The notes below the pieces were generated by a model, which was not told the DNA's origin, did no database searches, and saw only the letters and a list, made by a program, of their open reading frames with translations. A stretch of DNA of 64,000 nt from contig CAWCUZ010000007.1 in the NCBI GenBank assembly GCA_963798795.1, forward strand, positions 248,001 to 312,000. The letters are read 5' to 3'. The position numbers were made by a program, and so were the translations under genes. The DNA is from CAWCUZ01 sp963798795 (GTDB lineage Bacteria > Acidobacteriota > Vicinamibacteria > Vicinamibacterales > SCN-69-37). Within the stretch, counting starts at the first letter, position 1, and each line of letters starts with the position of its first letter. Positions 9,749 through 18,269 of the stretch are shown in pieces.

Positions 9749-9856
9749 CGCACCCCGCGAGCCTGTCAGGATTCTTGTGTGTGGGGTTTAGCATGAGGAG
9801 CCCCGCTGTCCCGCCCACCGAAGAGCGAAAGAAGACCTGCTGAGACGCTGGCGCCG

Positions 9857-10322
9857 GTGCCGGCCGAGATTCTGGACCAGTTCGCGCCCGACCGGCCGCT
9901 TTCGGCAGCCGAGGTCGAGTCTGCTCAAGGTCTTTACCGACCTGAAGGTGCGCGGCTGTCAGGACATCCTCATTGCCGTCACCGACGGGCTCCAGGGCAT
10001 GCCAGAGGCGATCGAGGCGGCCTATCCGCGCACGACCCTGCAGACCTGCCTGGTGCATCTGATTCGAAACAGCTTGGAGTTGGCGAGCTGGAACGATCGG
10101 AAAGCGCTCGCCAGCGCGCTCCGGGCGATCTATACGGCCGCCAGCGCCGAGGCGGCGGCCGCCGCGCTCGACGCCTTTGCGGCCGGCCTCTGGGGGCACC
10201 GGTTCCCGACGATCGCGAAAATGTGGCGCGCGGCCTGGGCGCACGAGATCCCGTTCTTTGCGTTCCCGCCGGACGTGCGGCGCGTCATCTACACACGGAT
10301 GAAATTGACAAGTACTTTCTGA
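9857..10322 (+). pseudogene. IS256-family transposase, 5' and central remnants
   Basis: Residues PAEILDQFAPDRPLSAAEVE (from 9857) match the start of this transposase group. After about 20 residues the frame changes, and SLLKVFTDLKVRGCQD (from about 9918) is the region before the conserved AVTDGLQGMPEAI block holding a catalytic Asp. The stretch in between, normally well over 100 residues, is missing. The central piece runs to RRVIYT at about 10294, then stops making sense because the IS110 element begins. The inactive fragment continues at 11897. Confidence 0.85.
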
Positions 10323-10441
10323 CGCACGTCGGTTTTGTCCGCAGGAGACGAGGCGCCTCGAGACACACGGCCGCCGAGCAGGCCCCCCCAATGAACGGGG
10401 CCCGCGCAGGCGGCCCATCGAAGGAGGACGGGGCTTCGTCG

Positions 10442-11659
10442 TTAAACGCGAGCGCTGCGGATGCGCGCTGACGGGCGCGGCTGCCAGTGGGCCACCCGTT
10501 TCGCGTAAGCGCGCTCCTCGCGTTCAACAGTGGCGCGTTCGCGGTCCCGCAGCTGCTTGATGCTGTACGCCGCGGCCGGGCCTTTCTGGCCGCGGCGCGC
10601 CGGCTCCCCAGCCTGCAAGGCCAGGGCCCGCCGTTTGATCGCCACCAGCGACGGCCGCTGGTGTGCATAGGGTTCCGCCTTCGCCAGCACGTGCCAGGCG
10701 ACGAGAGCCAGCTTGCGTGCGGTGGCGACGGCGGCCACTTGAAGCCCACGCTTCGCGCGGATTCTGTGGAAGAACGCCCGCAGCGGGCCGGGCGCCTTGG
10801 ACGCCGCCCAAGCCGCTTCCACCAGCATCGCCCGGGCGTGGGATCGGCCGCGCTTACTGATATGCCCGTGACGAGCCGGTTGCAGGCCGCGTTGATAGAC
10901 GCTGGGATTCAGCCCGAAGTAGCTGACGAGCTTTTCAGGCGACCGAAACCGCGTGATATCGCCGATGGCGGCCCAGAGGCCGATGGCGACGATCGCGTTG
11001 ACGCCGGTAATCGTCAACAGGTCCTGGACCGCGGGGTTGTCCACCACGGCTTCGCCAAGCAGCCGGTCGATCGTGTCGAGATCGTCGCCGAGTCGATCGA
11101 GCTCCCGGAGGCGCTGTTCAACACCCAGTCGCTCTTCCAGCGGCAGCGGCGGCTCGGCGAGCCAGGCGCGACCCTTGCGGCCAAAGAGATCGGCCGCAGG
11201 ACATCGTGGAATCAGATAGGTGTGCAGCACGGAATGGACTTCGTTCTTCAGGCGCACGCGCTGACGGACGATTTGTACGCGGCGAGCCACCTGGCGGCGC
11301 AGCGTCTGCGTCGCGTCATCTGGAATCCAGACTTCGGGGAGAAACCCGCTCGCATACAACTGCGCGAGGACCGCGGCGTCAATCTTGTCGGTCTTCACGC
11401 GGGCCTCGGCGATCAGGCGGACCTGAAATGGATTGGCCACGACCACGCGAGTGACGTGCGACCGGATTGCCTGGATGACCGCCGTGGTGTTGCCGGTCGC
11501 CTCGAGCACAACATGATCCGTAGCGTGCAACTGCGTCGCCGCCCATCGCGTCAGCACGGCTTGCACCAGCTCCACGCGGCCTCCCGACTTGACCTCGCCG
11601 TTCTCGAGATAGGCGATCTCGGCGAAGGTCCGAGACACATCCAACCCTACTACTCGCAT
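10442..11659 (-). CDS. IS110-family transposase (DEDD recombinase)
   Basis: 405 residues. The N-terminal RuvC-like DEDD domain has the first Asp in VVGLDVSRTFAEIAY, Glu in VVLEATGNT and the Asp pair in VKTDKIDAAVLAQL. The C-terminal Transposase_20 domain (about residues 215-300) has the helix-hairpin-type LLTITGVNAIVAIGLWAAIG, the SPEKLVSYFGLNPSVYQ block and the conserved Ser region near ARAMLVEAAW. The ATG at 11659 is preferred over upstream in-frame starts because AAGGAGAGG lies just before it and the protein then begins exactly at the family start. These enzymes use a non-coding bridge RNA to select target and donor DNA. The frame is intact, so this copy may be active. Confidence 0.92.
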   Translation of the reverse strand: MRVVGLDVSRTFAEIAYLENGEVKSGGRVELVQAVLTRWAATQLHATDHVVLEATGNTTAVIQAIRSHVTRVVVANPFQVRLIAEARVKTDKIDAAVLAQLYASGFLPEVWIPDDATQTLRRQVARRVQIVRQRVRLKNEVHSVLHTYLIPRCPAADLFGRKGRAWLAEPPLPLEERLGVEQRLRELDRLGDDLDTIDRLLGEAVVDNPAVQDLLTITGVNAIVAIGLWAAIGDITRFRSPEKLVSYFGLNPSVYQRGLQPARHGHISKRGRSHARAMLVEAAWAASKAPGPLRAFFHRIRAKRGLQVAAVATARKLALVAWHVLAKAEPYAHQRPSLVAIKRRALALQAGEPARRGQKGPAAAYSIKQLRDRERATVEREERAYAKRVAHWQPRPSARIRSARV

Positions 11660-11895
11660 GGCCAGACTCCTCTCCTTGGAAGACGGGAGCCATGGGCGAA
11701 CACGACACCTACGGATTCGCGCGCGCAGCGCAACCGGGCGGGTCGCAGCGGCGGCCAACTACTAACTCGAGCTCGCGGCTCATCGTACGGCGAACGGCCT
11801 GCCCACGTGACATGCTCCCCGGTGCCCCTGTCCCGGATGGTCGCGCCATACGCCACCTTCGGCGGGGACGACGGGCACCGGCCATATCATGCCGG
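11660..11895 (-). ncRNA. Candidate IS110 bridge RNA region (5' non-coding end)
   Basis: This is the only long non-coding part of the IS110 element and lies upstream of its transposase, the position where IS110-group elements encode the bridge RNA. Assignment is by position only: I did not derive a fold or the guide loops. It contains a TACGGATTCGCGCGCG stretch and several GC-rich inverted segments. Boundaries are those of the non-coding space, not of a transcript. Confidence 0.35.
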
Positions 11896-11896
11896 T

Positions 11897-12107
11897 TACC
11901 AACGCGCTGGAACGCGTCAACGCCCGCGTGCGCAAGATCATCAAGACGCGCGGCCACGTCCCGACCGACGAGGCCGCGACGAAGCTCATCTGGTTGGCGC
12001 TGCGCAACATCACCGCCGAGTGGTCCAAGGCCGCCCACCACTGGAAGGCCGCCCTGAATCAATTCGCGATCGTGTACGAAGACCGGTTCCTGAAAGGACC
12101 GGCGTAG
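11897..12107 (+). pseudogene. IS256-family transposase, 3' remnant
   Basis: TNALERVNARVRKIIKTRGH, followed by PTDEAATKLIWLALRNI and HWKAALNQFAIVYEDRF, is the conserved end of IS256-type transposases, with the catalytic Glu in NALERVN. It continues the piece ending near 10294 and reaches its natural stop at 12107. The remaining 96 bp to the right inverted repeat hold no gene. Confidence 0.85.
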
Positions 12108-12216
12108 CATGGACGCGAGGATGGCCGCTGGGGCGGCCGGCCCAGATCAGCCGGCTACCCCAGCGGCAAAGATCAAAACCGCCTCATACACAGAATTCCT
12201 GACCCGTCCGGTGTAG

Positions 12217-12239
12217 CGTGATCGAGCACCCCGCACCCC
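12217..12239. repeat. Inverted heptamer fragment (GCACCCC)
   Basis: GAGCACCCCGCACCCCGCAC is the complement of the GGGGTGC unit seen at 9579-9748, now on the far side of the IS256-type element. With CGCACCCC at 9749, the mobile element appears to sit inside or against an inverted part of the same array. No gene is seen from here to 12300. Confidence 0.7.
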
Positions 12240-12300
12240 GCACCGTTCGATCCGCAGTGGCGAATTTTCGCGGGTCACCGCCGAACGGCCGCCCGACGAG

Positions 12301-13221
12301 ATGGGCGCCCGATTTGGCGCGAGCCTTGCAACTCTCGCCGTCGCGATGGCCGCGTCCTCCTTCGGTCGATCGGGAGGGCCATTCGTGGTCCTGGCCCTGG
12401 CCGTGGCAGCGGCCGCCTGGGCGCCGGCCGATGACGCCTCCGCACAACTGAAACCGCGAACGCTGGCCGAATTCCAGCGGTACGTGCAGTTGACGGAGAT
12501 GCAGATGCAGGAGGACGGCGCGGGTCAGCCCGGCCGACGCGGTCTGTGGGTGGACGCCCGCCCGGCCGAGGAGCGTCAGAACCTGTACACCCGGTTGCGT
12601 CAAGGTGACATCGTCGTGGTCCGCGGGCACACGCGCGACCGCGGCCGCGACATCGACGTGGACAACGGGATGATCCACCATTGGATTGGCACGATCTGGC
12701 TGCCCGGTGTGTCGCTGGACCAGGCCGTAGCGTTCGCCCAGGATTACGACCGGTACCGCGAGTTCTACAAGCCGACGATCCAGCGGTCGCGGCTGCTCGA
12801 GCGCGACGGCAACCGCTTCACCATCGAGATGCGGCTGGTCACGAAGCACCTGATCACCATTGTGCTGGACGCGCGCTACGTCGTCGACTACCGGCAGCCG
12901 GACCCGTCGCAGGTGCTGACGCGGAGCCGATCGGTGAGCATCGACGAAGTGAAAGACGCCGGGTCGCCGGACGAACGGCTGGTGCCGTCCGAGCGCGGCT
13001 CGGGCTATCTCTGGCGCATCAACAACTACTGCACCTTCGACGAGCAGGAGGGCGGCACGATGGAGCAGTGCGAGTCGGTGTCGCTCACCCGCGACATCCC
13101 GCTGCTCCTGAGCTGGATCGTCAAGCCGTTCGTGACCAAAGTGCCGCGCGAGAGCCTGGAGTTCTCGCTCGGCCGGACGCGGGACTACCTGCTGAAGGCC
13201 GCAGGGCGGCCGGGCCTATAA
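12301..13221 (+). CDS. Secreted SRPBCC/START-like protein
   Basis: 306 residues. A charged start and a long hydrophobic Ala-rich stretch ending near ADDASAQ (about residues 10-50) look like a signal peptide or anchor; a second Met inside it could be the true start. From about residue 110 the pattern GMIHHWIGTIWLPG, DYDRYREFYKPTIQRSRLL and later WRINNYCTFDEQEGG fits the ligand-binding SRPBCC (polyketide cyclase-like) fold, which binds hydrophobic molecules. No catalytic residues can be assigned. The stop codon overlaps a TATAAT box in front of the next gene, so the two are probably transcribed separately. Confidence 0.65.
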   Translation: MGARFGASLATLAVAMAASSFGRSGGPFVVLALAVAAAAWAPADDASAQLKPRTLAEFQRYVQLTEMQMQEDGAGQPGRRGLWVDARPAEERQNLYTRLRQGDIVVVRGHTRDRGRDIDVDNGMIHHWIGTIWLPGVSLDQAVAFAQDYDRYREFYKPTIQRSRLLERDGNRFTIEMRLVTKHLITIVLDARYVVDYRQPDPSQVLTRSRSVSIDEVKDAGSPDERLVPSERGSGYLWRINNYCTFDEQEGGTMEQCESVSLTRDIPLLLSWIVKPFVTKVPRESLEFSLGRTRDYLLKAAGRPGL

Positions 13222-13233
13222 TCGCAGCCGGTC

Positions 13234-14436
13234 ATGCCGATCGGCACCGCGTTCCACGAGCGCACGTTTCCCCTCTGCGTCAGCCTGAACTACCGGGACT
13301 GGGCGGGCTACTACGCGCCGAGCTCGTACGAGCCGCTCCACGAGCACGAGTACAACGCCATCCGTAACGGAGCGGCGCTCATCGACGTCTCGCCGCTCTT
13401 CAAATACATCGTCACCGGCCGTGACGCCGCGAAGCTGGTGAACCGCATCATCACGCGCGACGCGGAGCGGATGCAGCCGGGGCAGGTCGTCTACACGCCA
13501 TGGTGCGACGAACACGGCCGCGTCCTGGACGACGGCACGGTGAGCCGGCTGGCGGAGGATCGATTCCGCTGGACGGCCGCCGAGCCGAACCTGCGGTGGA
13601 TCCGGTCGCAGTCGGCCGGCCTCGACGCGCGGGTGGAGGACGCGTCGGAACGGATTGCCGCGCTGGCGCTGCAGGGACCGACGTCGGCGGCGCTGCTGGC
13701 GTCGATGGCCGAGGCCGACGTCGCCGGCTTGAAGTACTTCCGCGTCACGCGCGGCACGATCGCGGGCTGTCCCGTGGAGATCTCGCGCACCGGCTACACG
13801 GGCGACCTCGGCTACGAGATCTGGATGAATCGTCCCGATGCGATGACGGTGTGGGATGCGCTCGTCGCGGCGGGACCGGACTATGCGCTGAAACCGACGG
13901 GCCTGCTCGCCCTCGATGTCGCCCGCATCGAGGCGGGGCTGCTGCTCATCGACGTCGATTTCTTCAGCGCGCGCAAGGCGCTGACGAACTCCCAGTACTA
14001 CACGCCGTTCGAGATGGGACTCGGGCGGCTCGTCGATCTGAAGAAGCCGCAGTTCATCGGCCGCGACGCGCTGGCCGCGGAGCACGCGCGCGGACCGAAG
14101 CGCCAGATCGTGGGTCTCGCGGTCGACTGGCCCGACGTGGAAGCGCTCTATGAGGCGGTCGGGTTGCCGCCCCTGGCGCAGGCCACGGCGTCGCGCGTCG
14201 CGGTGCCCGTCCGCGCCGGGGCCCACCAGGTGGGCCGCATGACGTCATCCACCTGGTCGCCCGTGCTGAAGCAGATGATCGGCCTGGCGACGATCGATGC
14301 CGGCGACGGCGCCGTCGGCACGCGCGTCCAGGTGGAGCACACCGTCGACGCGTGCCGACACTACGTCGGCGCGACCGTGGTCGCGACGCCGTTCTTCAAT
14401 CCGAAGCGGAAGACGTCGACTCCCTTCCACGACTAG
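13234..14436 (+). CDS. GcvT-like aminomethyltransferase family protein
   Basis: 400 residues, the usual length for GcvT-fold tetrahydrofolate-dependent methyl or aminomethyl transferases. Family features: HEHEYNAIRNGAALIDVSPL near residue 50, the folate-site Asp region MNRPDAMTVWD, the SRTGYTGDLGYEIWM block, and the C-terminal barrel with KPQFIGRDAL. It differs from the true glycine-cleavage T protein near the N-terminus (CVSLNYRDWAGYYAP) and resembles the DMSP-demethylase or sarcosine-type branch; no other gcv gene is nearby. A TATAAT at 13217-13222 lies 11 nt before the ATG, which would give a very short leader. A Rieske oxygenase two genes away makes a demethylation pathway thinkable but unproven. 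Confidence 0.8.
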   Translation: MPIGTAFHERTFPLCVSLNYRDWAGYYAPSSYEPLHEHEYNAIRNGAALIDVSPLFKYIVTGRDAAKLVNRIITRDAERMQPGQVVYTPWCDEHGRVLDDGTVSRLAEDRFRWTAAEPNLRWIRSQSAGLDARVEDASERIAALALQGPTSAALLASMAEADVAGLKYFRVTRGTIAGCPVEISRTGYTGDLGYEIWMNRPDAMTVWDALVAAGPDYALKPTGLLALDVARIEAGLLLIDVDFFSARKALTNSQYYTPFEMGLGRLVDLKKPQFIGRDALAAEHARGPKRQIVGLAVDWPDVEALYEAVGLPPLAQATASRVAVPVRAGAHQVGRMTSSTWSPVLKQMIGLATIDAGDGAVGTRVQVEHTVDACRHYVGATVVATPFFNPKRKTSTPFHD

Positions 14437-14445
14437 ACTGGATCC

Positions 14446-15003
14446 GTGGCGCCGCCGCCCGACGAACATGCCGACCGCGGCCGCGCCCTTCGAATCGAGG
14501 CGGCCTTTCGCGAGGGCGACCTGACCGCGCTCCGCCGGGCGCTCGACGCGCCGGACGGTTTTCCCAACGTGGTCGCGCATCCCGGCATGGGGCGCTGTCT
14601 GACCTACGCGATCTTTCACAGCCCGCTCGGACTCGTGCGCCAGCTCCTCGATGCGGGGGCCGATCCGAACGCCGACGATGGCGACGGCTTTCCGCCCCTC
14701 ATGGCAGCGTTGGCCTCAGGCGCAGCGGTGCCCGGGGCCACCCCGCAGGGCGACGTCCACGCGCGGCTGAGTCTGTTGCTCGACCATGGGGCGCGCCCGA
14801 ACCAGCGCGGTGTGAACGACTACACGCCGCTGCATGCGGCGGCCGCGCAGGGCGACCTCCGCGCGGTCGAGATGCTGCTGGCGCACGGCGCCGATCCCAA
14901 CGCGATCACGCGCATCGACGACCGGCAGACGCCGCTCGATGTCGCCCGCGCCGCCGGGCACGACGACGTCGCGGAGCGACTCCGCCACCCGACGCCGGGC
15001 TAG
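14446..15003 (+). CDS. Ankyrin-repeat protein
   Basis: 185 residues made of ankyrin units: LVRQLLDAGADPNADDGDGF, LSLLLDHGARPNQRGVNDYT followed by PLHAAAAQGDLRAVEMLLAHG and GADPNAITRIDDRQTPLDVARAAG, each with the helix-turn-helix and ADPN turn. GTG start 9 bp after the preceding stop. A protein-protein interaction module, probably cytoplasmic since no signal peptide is present. Partner unknown; proximity suggests co-transcription with the GcvT-like gene. Confidence 0.8.
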   Translation: MAPPPDEHADRGRALRIEAAFREGDLTALRRALDAPDGFPNVVAHPGMGRCLTYAIFHSPLGLVRQLLDAGADPNADDGDGFPPLMAALASGAAVPGATPQGDVHARLSLLLDHGARPNQRGVNDYTPLHAAAAQGDLRAVEMLLAHGADPNAITRIDDRQTPLDVARAAGHDDVAERLRHPTPG

Positions 15004-15063
15004 TCTCAGCCGCGCGGCTTCTTGCGACGGCCGGCGGCAACGCGGTGATCCGACGTCCGACGT

Positions 15064-15570
15064 TCAGACGTAGAGCGCCAGCGCCATCAGCACGGTCGTC
15101 ACAATCAGAACCACGCTGACGAGCCGTCCCGATGTGCCGGCGCGCTTGCGCATGGCCGCGGCGGCCGTGAGCAGGCGCACGCGTTCGGCCGCATCGTTCA
15201 CGGCCCCTGCCTGCTGAGCCAGACGGGTGGCGCCCGCGGCGTTGCGGCTGGTCACCGTGGCGCCGAGGATCAGGCTCACGAGGCCGAGCACCCCGCCGAC
15301 GCCGAATATCCAGCCGGCGTGCGACGCCATCGTCTCGCCGCTGAACCCGGCCGTGTACCGCCAGTACAGCCAGATCCCGGACAGCACCGTCACGACGGCG
15401 ATGACGGGAATCGCCACCACCAGGCCGCGCCGTTGCATCGCGCCCATGACCTTGCCGGCGTCAGGGCCCACGTCCTCCAGCGCGGGCATCAGAAACCAGC
15501 TCAGCAGAAACACGAACCCCAGCCACAACGCGCCGCACAGCACGTGCAACGCTCGAATGACGAGATACAT
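15064..15570 (-). CDS. Four-helix integral membrane protein
   Basis: 168 residues from the ATG at 15570, which overlaps by one base the stop codon of the Rieske gene (TGATG), so the two are translationally coupled. Hydrophobic segments at about 5-25, 47-67, 83-103 and 147-167. The first carries ALHVLCGALWLG, with a His reminiscent of CopD/DUF2269-type membrane proteins; a haem or electron-transfer role with the oxygenase is possible but only an inference. Confidence 0.7.
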   Translation of the reverse strand: MYLVIRALHVLCGALWLGFVFLLSWFLMPALEDVGPDAGKVMGAMQRRGLVVAIPVIAVVTVLSGIWLYWRYTAGFSGETMASHAGWIFGVGGVLGLVSLILGATVTSRNAAGATRLAQQAGAVNDAAERVRLLTAAAAMRKRAGTSGRLVSVVLIVTTVLMALALYV

Positions 15571-16688
15571 CAGTCGTCTCCCAGTGCCGCGACCACCCAT
15601 TGGTCGAAGGCGTACAACAGCTCTTCACGATTCGAGTATGGCCCCGGCGTGTACCCGCGCGAGCTGATGCCGGCCTGCGCGAGCTCGCAGACGTGCCAGT
15701 CCTGCCGGTTCGTCGTGTCCCAGAATTCCGTCGCGTCCGACAGGTCGAATCCCGGCCTGGCGATCTCGTCCGGATGGGCGAGCCACTGACACACGACCCG
15801 CGTGCGGTCCGGCGCTTCGGGCCAGAGCGTGTGCACGAGCACGTAGTCCGGGTGCGGCGCGAGCAGCAGGTTCGGAAAGATCGAGTAGTAGTAGACGTGC
15901 CGCCGATCGTCGGGAGAGACGCCGGGCAGCGGCTCGCGCGGACACGTCCCGTCCATCGACATCGTCGCGACGCCGTCGCCGAGATCCATCCGTCCGCCCA
16001 TGTAGGTTGGCTGCAGCGGCTCGTTCTCGCCGCTGAGGTAGTGCGAGAGCCTGTTCAGCGCCGGGTGCAGGTTGGGACAGTGCAGGCACTCGTTGTAGTT
16101 CTGGATGACGAGCTTCCAGTTCGCTTTCACGTCATAGACGATGCGAGCCGCGCGCCGGAGAGCGCCCATGCCCCACGGCGCGAACTTCGCGGGAAGGCCG
16201 ACGAGGTGTTCCGCCAGCGCGGCGCCCCCGGGCGCCAGGCGCACGAACACGTGCCCGTCCCACACGGCGGCGGCGATCGATCGCAGCGGATACGCCGCCC
16301 GATCGAACCCCGGCGAGCCGTCCATGTGCGGCGCCCCGACGAGCCGGCCGTCGTAGTCGTACGTCCACGCGTGGTACGGGCACTGGATGCTCCCGTTCAG
16401 CCGGCCGGACGGCTCGCTGCACAACCGCGTGCCGCGATGGCGGCAGACGTTGTAGAACGCGCGTACCTCGTCCCCGGCCGTCGGGCGGAGCACGATGATG
16501 CTGTCGCCGGCGACGTCACACGCGTGATACGCGCCGGGCGCCGCGATCTCCTCGAGGCGCCCCACCGCGACCCACATCCGCCGGAAGAAGACCTCGCGCT
16601 CGCGCTCGAAGATGGCCGGGTCCGTGTAGTACTTCGCCGGCAGCGTCTGGGCACTCGCAGGCAACGGGGGGCGCGGCTTGGTCGACAT
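15570..16688 (-). CDS. Rieske non-haem iron oxygenase, alpha subunit
   Basis: 372 residues. The Rieske [2Fe-2S] ligands are C82-x-H84 and C103-x2-H106 (CRHRG, CPYHAW). The catalytic domain has the mononuclear iron motif in NYNECLHCPNLHP. Such proteins accept electrons from a reductase and hydroxylate or demethylate aromatic rings or quaternary amines; length and spacing match the single-subunit group that includes betaine and carnitine oxygenases. The start at MSTKPRPP is chosen because the longer open frame upstream runs into the divergent phosphatase gene. No reductase gene is adjacent, so it must use one encoded elsewhere. Confidence 0.88.
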   Translation of the reverse strand: MSTKPRPPLPASAQTLPAKYYTDPAIFEREREVFFRRMWVAVGRLEEIAAPGAYHACDVAGDSIIVLRPTAGDEVRAFYNVCRHRGTRLCSEPSGRLNGSIQCPYHAWTYDYDGRLVGAPHMDGSPGFDRAAYPLRSIAAAVWDGHVFVRLAPGGAALAEHLVGLPAKFAPWGMGALRRAARIVYDVKANWKLVIQNYNECLHCPNLHPALNRLSHYLSGENEPLQPTYMGGRMDLGDGVATMSMDGTCPREPLPGVSPDDRRHVYYYSIFPNLLLAPHPDYVLVHTLWPEAPDRTRVVCQWLAHPDEIARPGFDLSDATEFWDTTNRQDWHVCELAQAGISSRGYTPGPYSNREELLYAFDQWVVAALGDD

Positions 16689-16707
16689 GGGTCCGCCGGG
16701 TGGCAGA

Positions 16708-17253
16708 ATGGCGCACATGATACAACCTCGATTGCGCTGTTCGAATCGTTGCCGGGGAATCGTGCTTGCCGCGGCCGCCCTGGCCTGCATCCTGGCGTCG
16801 GCGGGCGAAGCCGCCGCCCAGCGTCTTGTCTTCGTCGTCCGCCACGCCGAGCGGGCCGACGCCGGCGCCGGGGGGATGCAGTCGCAGACCGATCCGGCGC
16901 TTTCGGCGGCCGGAACGGCTCGTGCCGGGCGGCTCGCCGCGATGCTGGCCGACGCCGGCATCACGGCGGTAGTCGCCACGGAATTCAAGCGGACGCAGCA
17001 GACGGCCGAGCCCATCGCCGCACGTCTCGGGCTCGACGTGACCGTGGTGCGCGCCGCGGACACCGACCGGCTGGTCGCCACCCTGAAAGACGCCGACGCA
17101 CGCGGCATCGTCCTGGTCGTCGGACACTCGAACACGGTTCCCGACATCATCAGAGCGCTGGGCGGGCCCACGGTCACGCTCGCCGACGACGACTATTCGA
17201 GTCTGTTCGTCGTCGTGCCCGCCACCGGCACGGTGACGCGGATTCGATTCTGA
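16708..17253 (+). CDS. Secreted histidine phosphatase superfamily protein
   Basis: 182 residues. Signal peptide at the start (IVLAAAALACILASAGEAAA, cleavage near AAAQR). The phosphate-pocket VVRHAERAD follows directly, with the catalytic His and Arg; a second Arg is in FKRTQQTAEPIAARL and the second His in VVGHSNTVPD. Compact form like SixA and bacterial phosphoglycerate-mutase-like phosphatases, here probably periplasmic. Divergent from the Rieske gene with about 19 bp between starts, so the promoters must overlap coding sequence. Substrate unknown. Confidence 0.85.
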   Translation: MAHMIQPRLRCSNRCRGIVLAAAALACILASAGEAAAQRLVFVVRHAERADAGAGGMQSQTDPALSAAGTARAGRLAAMLADAGITAVVATEFKRTQQTAEPIAARLGLDVTVVRAADTDRLVATLKDADARGIVLVVGHSNTVPDIIRALGGPTVTLADDDYSSLFVVVPATGTVTRIRF

Positions 17254-17294
17254 CGGGAAGCGCTCGCGCGCGCCGGTGGTAAGCTGCGCATCCG

Positions 17295-18269
17295 ATGCGG
17301 TTTGCAGTGGTCGGCGCGGGCGCGGTGGGCGGCTTCTACGGCGCGTTGCTCGCGCGGGCCGGACACGAGGTGGCGCTGGTCGCGCGCGGCGCGCACCTCG
17401 AGGCGATCCGCGCGCGCGGCCTGCGCGTCGCCGGCCCGATCGGCGACTTCACCGTGCGACCGGCCGCCGAGAGCGATTCGGCCCGGATCGGACCGGTCGA
17501 CGTCGTCCTGTTCGCGGTGAAGACGTACGACAACCCGATGGCGCTGCCGCTGCTCGCGCCGCTCGTCGGCTCGGACACATCGGTGTTGACGCTGCAGAAC
17601 GGCGTCGACAGCCCCGGCGAGGTGGCCGCCGCCGTGGGCCAGCGGCCCACGCTGGCGGGGCCGACCTACGTCGCCACGGCCCTCGAGGCGCCCGGGTTCA
17701 TCCGACAGACCGGCACCCACCGGCGGATCGTGTTCGGCGAAGTCTTCGAGCCGGCGGCAGAGCCGAGCGAGCGCGCGCGTGCGATTGAGTCCGTCATGCG
17801 AAGCGCCGACATCCAGGCCGAGGCCGTGGCTGACGCGCGCCCGGCCATCTGGGAGAAGTTCATCTATCTGGCGCCGTTCGCCGGGTTCACCGGAGCGGCC
17901 CGGCTGCCGATCGGCCCGCTCTGGTCGGACGAGGATTGTCGCGCGGCCTTTCTGGCGGCGATCGACGAAGTGGCGGCGGTCGCCCGCGCGTCGGCCGTGC
18001 CCGTGCCGGAGGACCTGCGCGAGCGCATCCGGCCGTACGCCGACGCGTTGCCGCCCGACACGCGGTCGTCACTGCTCATCGATCTGTCGCAGGGCCAGCG
18101 GATCGAAGTCGAGGCGCTCCAGGGCAGCGTCGTCCGGCGCGGCCGAGCGTCAGGCGTCCCGACGCCGATCATGTCGGCGCTGTACGCCGTCCTGAAGCCC
18201 CACGCCGCCGGCGACCCGCATGCCGCGGGTCGGCCGCCGGTTGCCGGTCAGCCGGCCGCCCGTTGCTGA
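17295..18269 (+). CDS. panE: 2-dehydropantoate 2-reductase
   Basis: 324 residues. Reduces ketopantoate to pantoate with NADPH in pantothenate/CoA synthesis. N-terminal Rossmann motif FAVVGAGAVGGFYGALLARAG, the family VKTYDNPMAL and LQNGVDSP segments (catalytic Lys in FAVKTYD), and C-terminal helices with KFIYLAPFAGFTGAARLP and SSLLIDLSQGQRIEVEALQG, where the second catalytic Lys and the substrate-binding Ser/Asn/Glu set lie. The last residues are repetitive (AAGDPHAAGRPPVAGQPAA). Paralogues of this family in Acidobacteria can act on other 2-oxoacids, so the substrate is inferred. Confidence 0.85.
   Translation: MRFAVVGAGAVGGFYGALLARAGHEVALVARGAHLEAIRARGLRVAGPIGDFTVRPAAESDSARIGPVDVVLFAVKTYDNPMALPLLAPLVGSDTSVLTLQNGVDSPGEVAAAVGQRPTLAGPTYVATALEAPGFIRQTGTHRRIVFGEVFEPAAEPSERARAIESVMRSADIQAEAVADARPAIWEKFIYLAPFAGFTGAARLPIGPLWSDEDCRAAFLAAIDEVAAVARASAVPVPEDLRERIRPYADALPPDTRSSLLIDLSQGQRIEVEALQGSVVRRGRASGVPTPIMSALYAVLKPHAAGDPHAAGRPPVAGQPAARC

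Larger units (their letters stand above)
10294..11896 (-). mobile_element. IS110-family insertion sequence
   Basis: It lies precisely between RRVIYT and TNALERVNAR of the IS256 transposase, residues that are adjacent in intact relatives, so both ends are known to within a few bases. It encodes one transposase on the minus strand. The 5' non-coding part (about 236 bp) is longer than the 3' part (about 148 bp), as in IS110-group elements. Element length is about 1.6 kb. No terminal inverted repeats are expected for this family. Confidence 0.85.
9765..12203 (+). mobile_element. Decayed IS256-type element, interrupted by IS110
   Basis: Imperfect terminal inverted repeats are visible: left GTCAGGATTCTTGTGTGTG (9765-9783) and right CATACACAGAATTCCTGAC (12185-12203). 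Inside are an N-terminal piece, a central catalytic piece and a C-terminal piece of one IS256/Mutator transposase, in order. The N-terminal piece is joined to the middle with a large deletion and a frame change, and the middle and C-terminal pieces are separated by the IS110 insertion. No clear target-site duplication could be identified. Confidence 0.8.

Noticed and set aside
9589..9843. Small Gly/Cys-rich open frames over the heptamer array
   Set aside because: They only translate the 7-bp repeat in three frames; no start context or homology-like features.
16678..16708. Upstream ATG or GTG start for the histidine phosphatase
   Set aside because: It would add MVDMGPPGGR before the signal peptide and overlap the divergent Rieske start; the ATG at 16708 gives a normal signal sequence.
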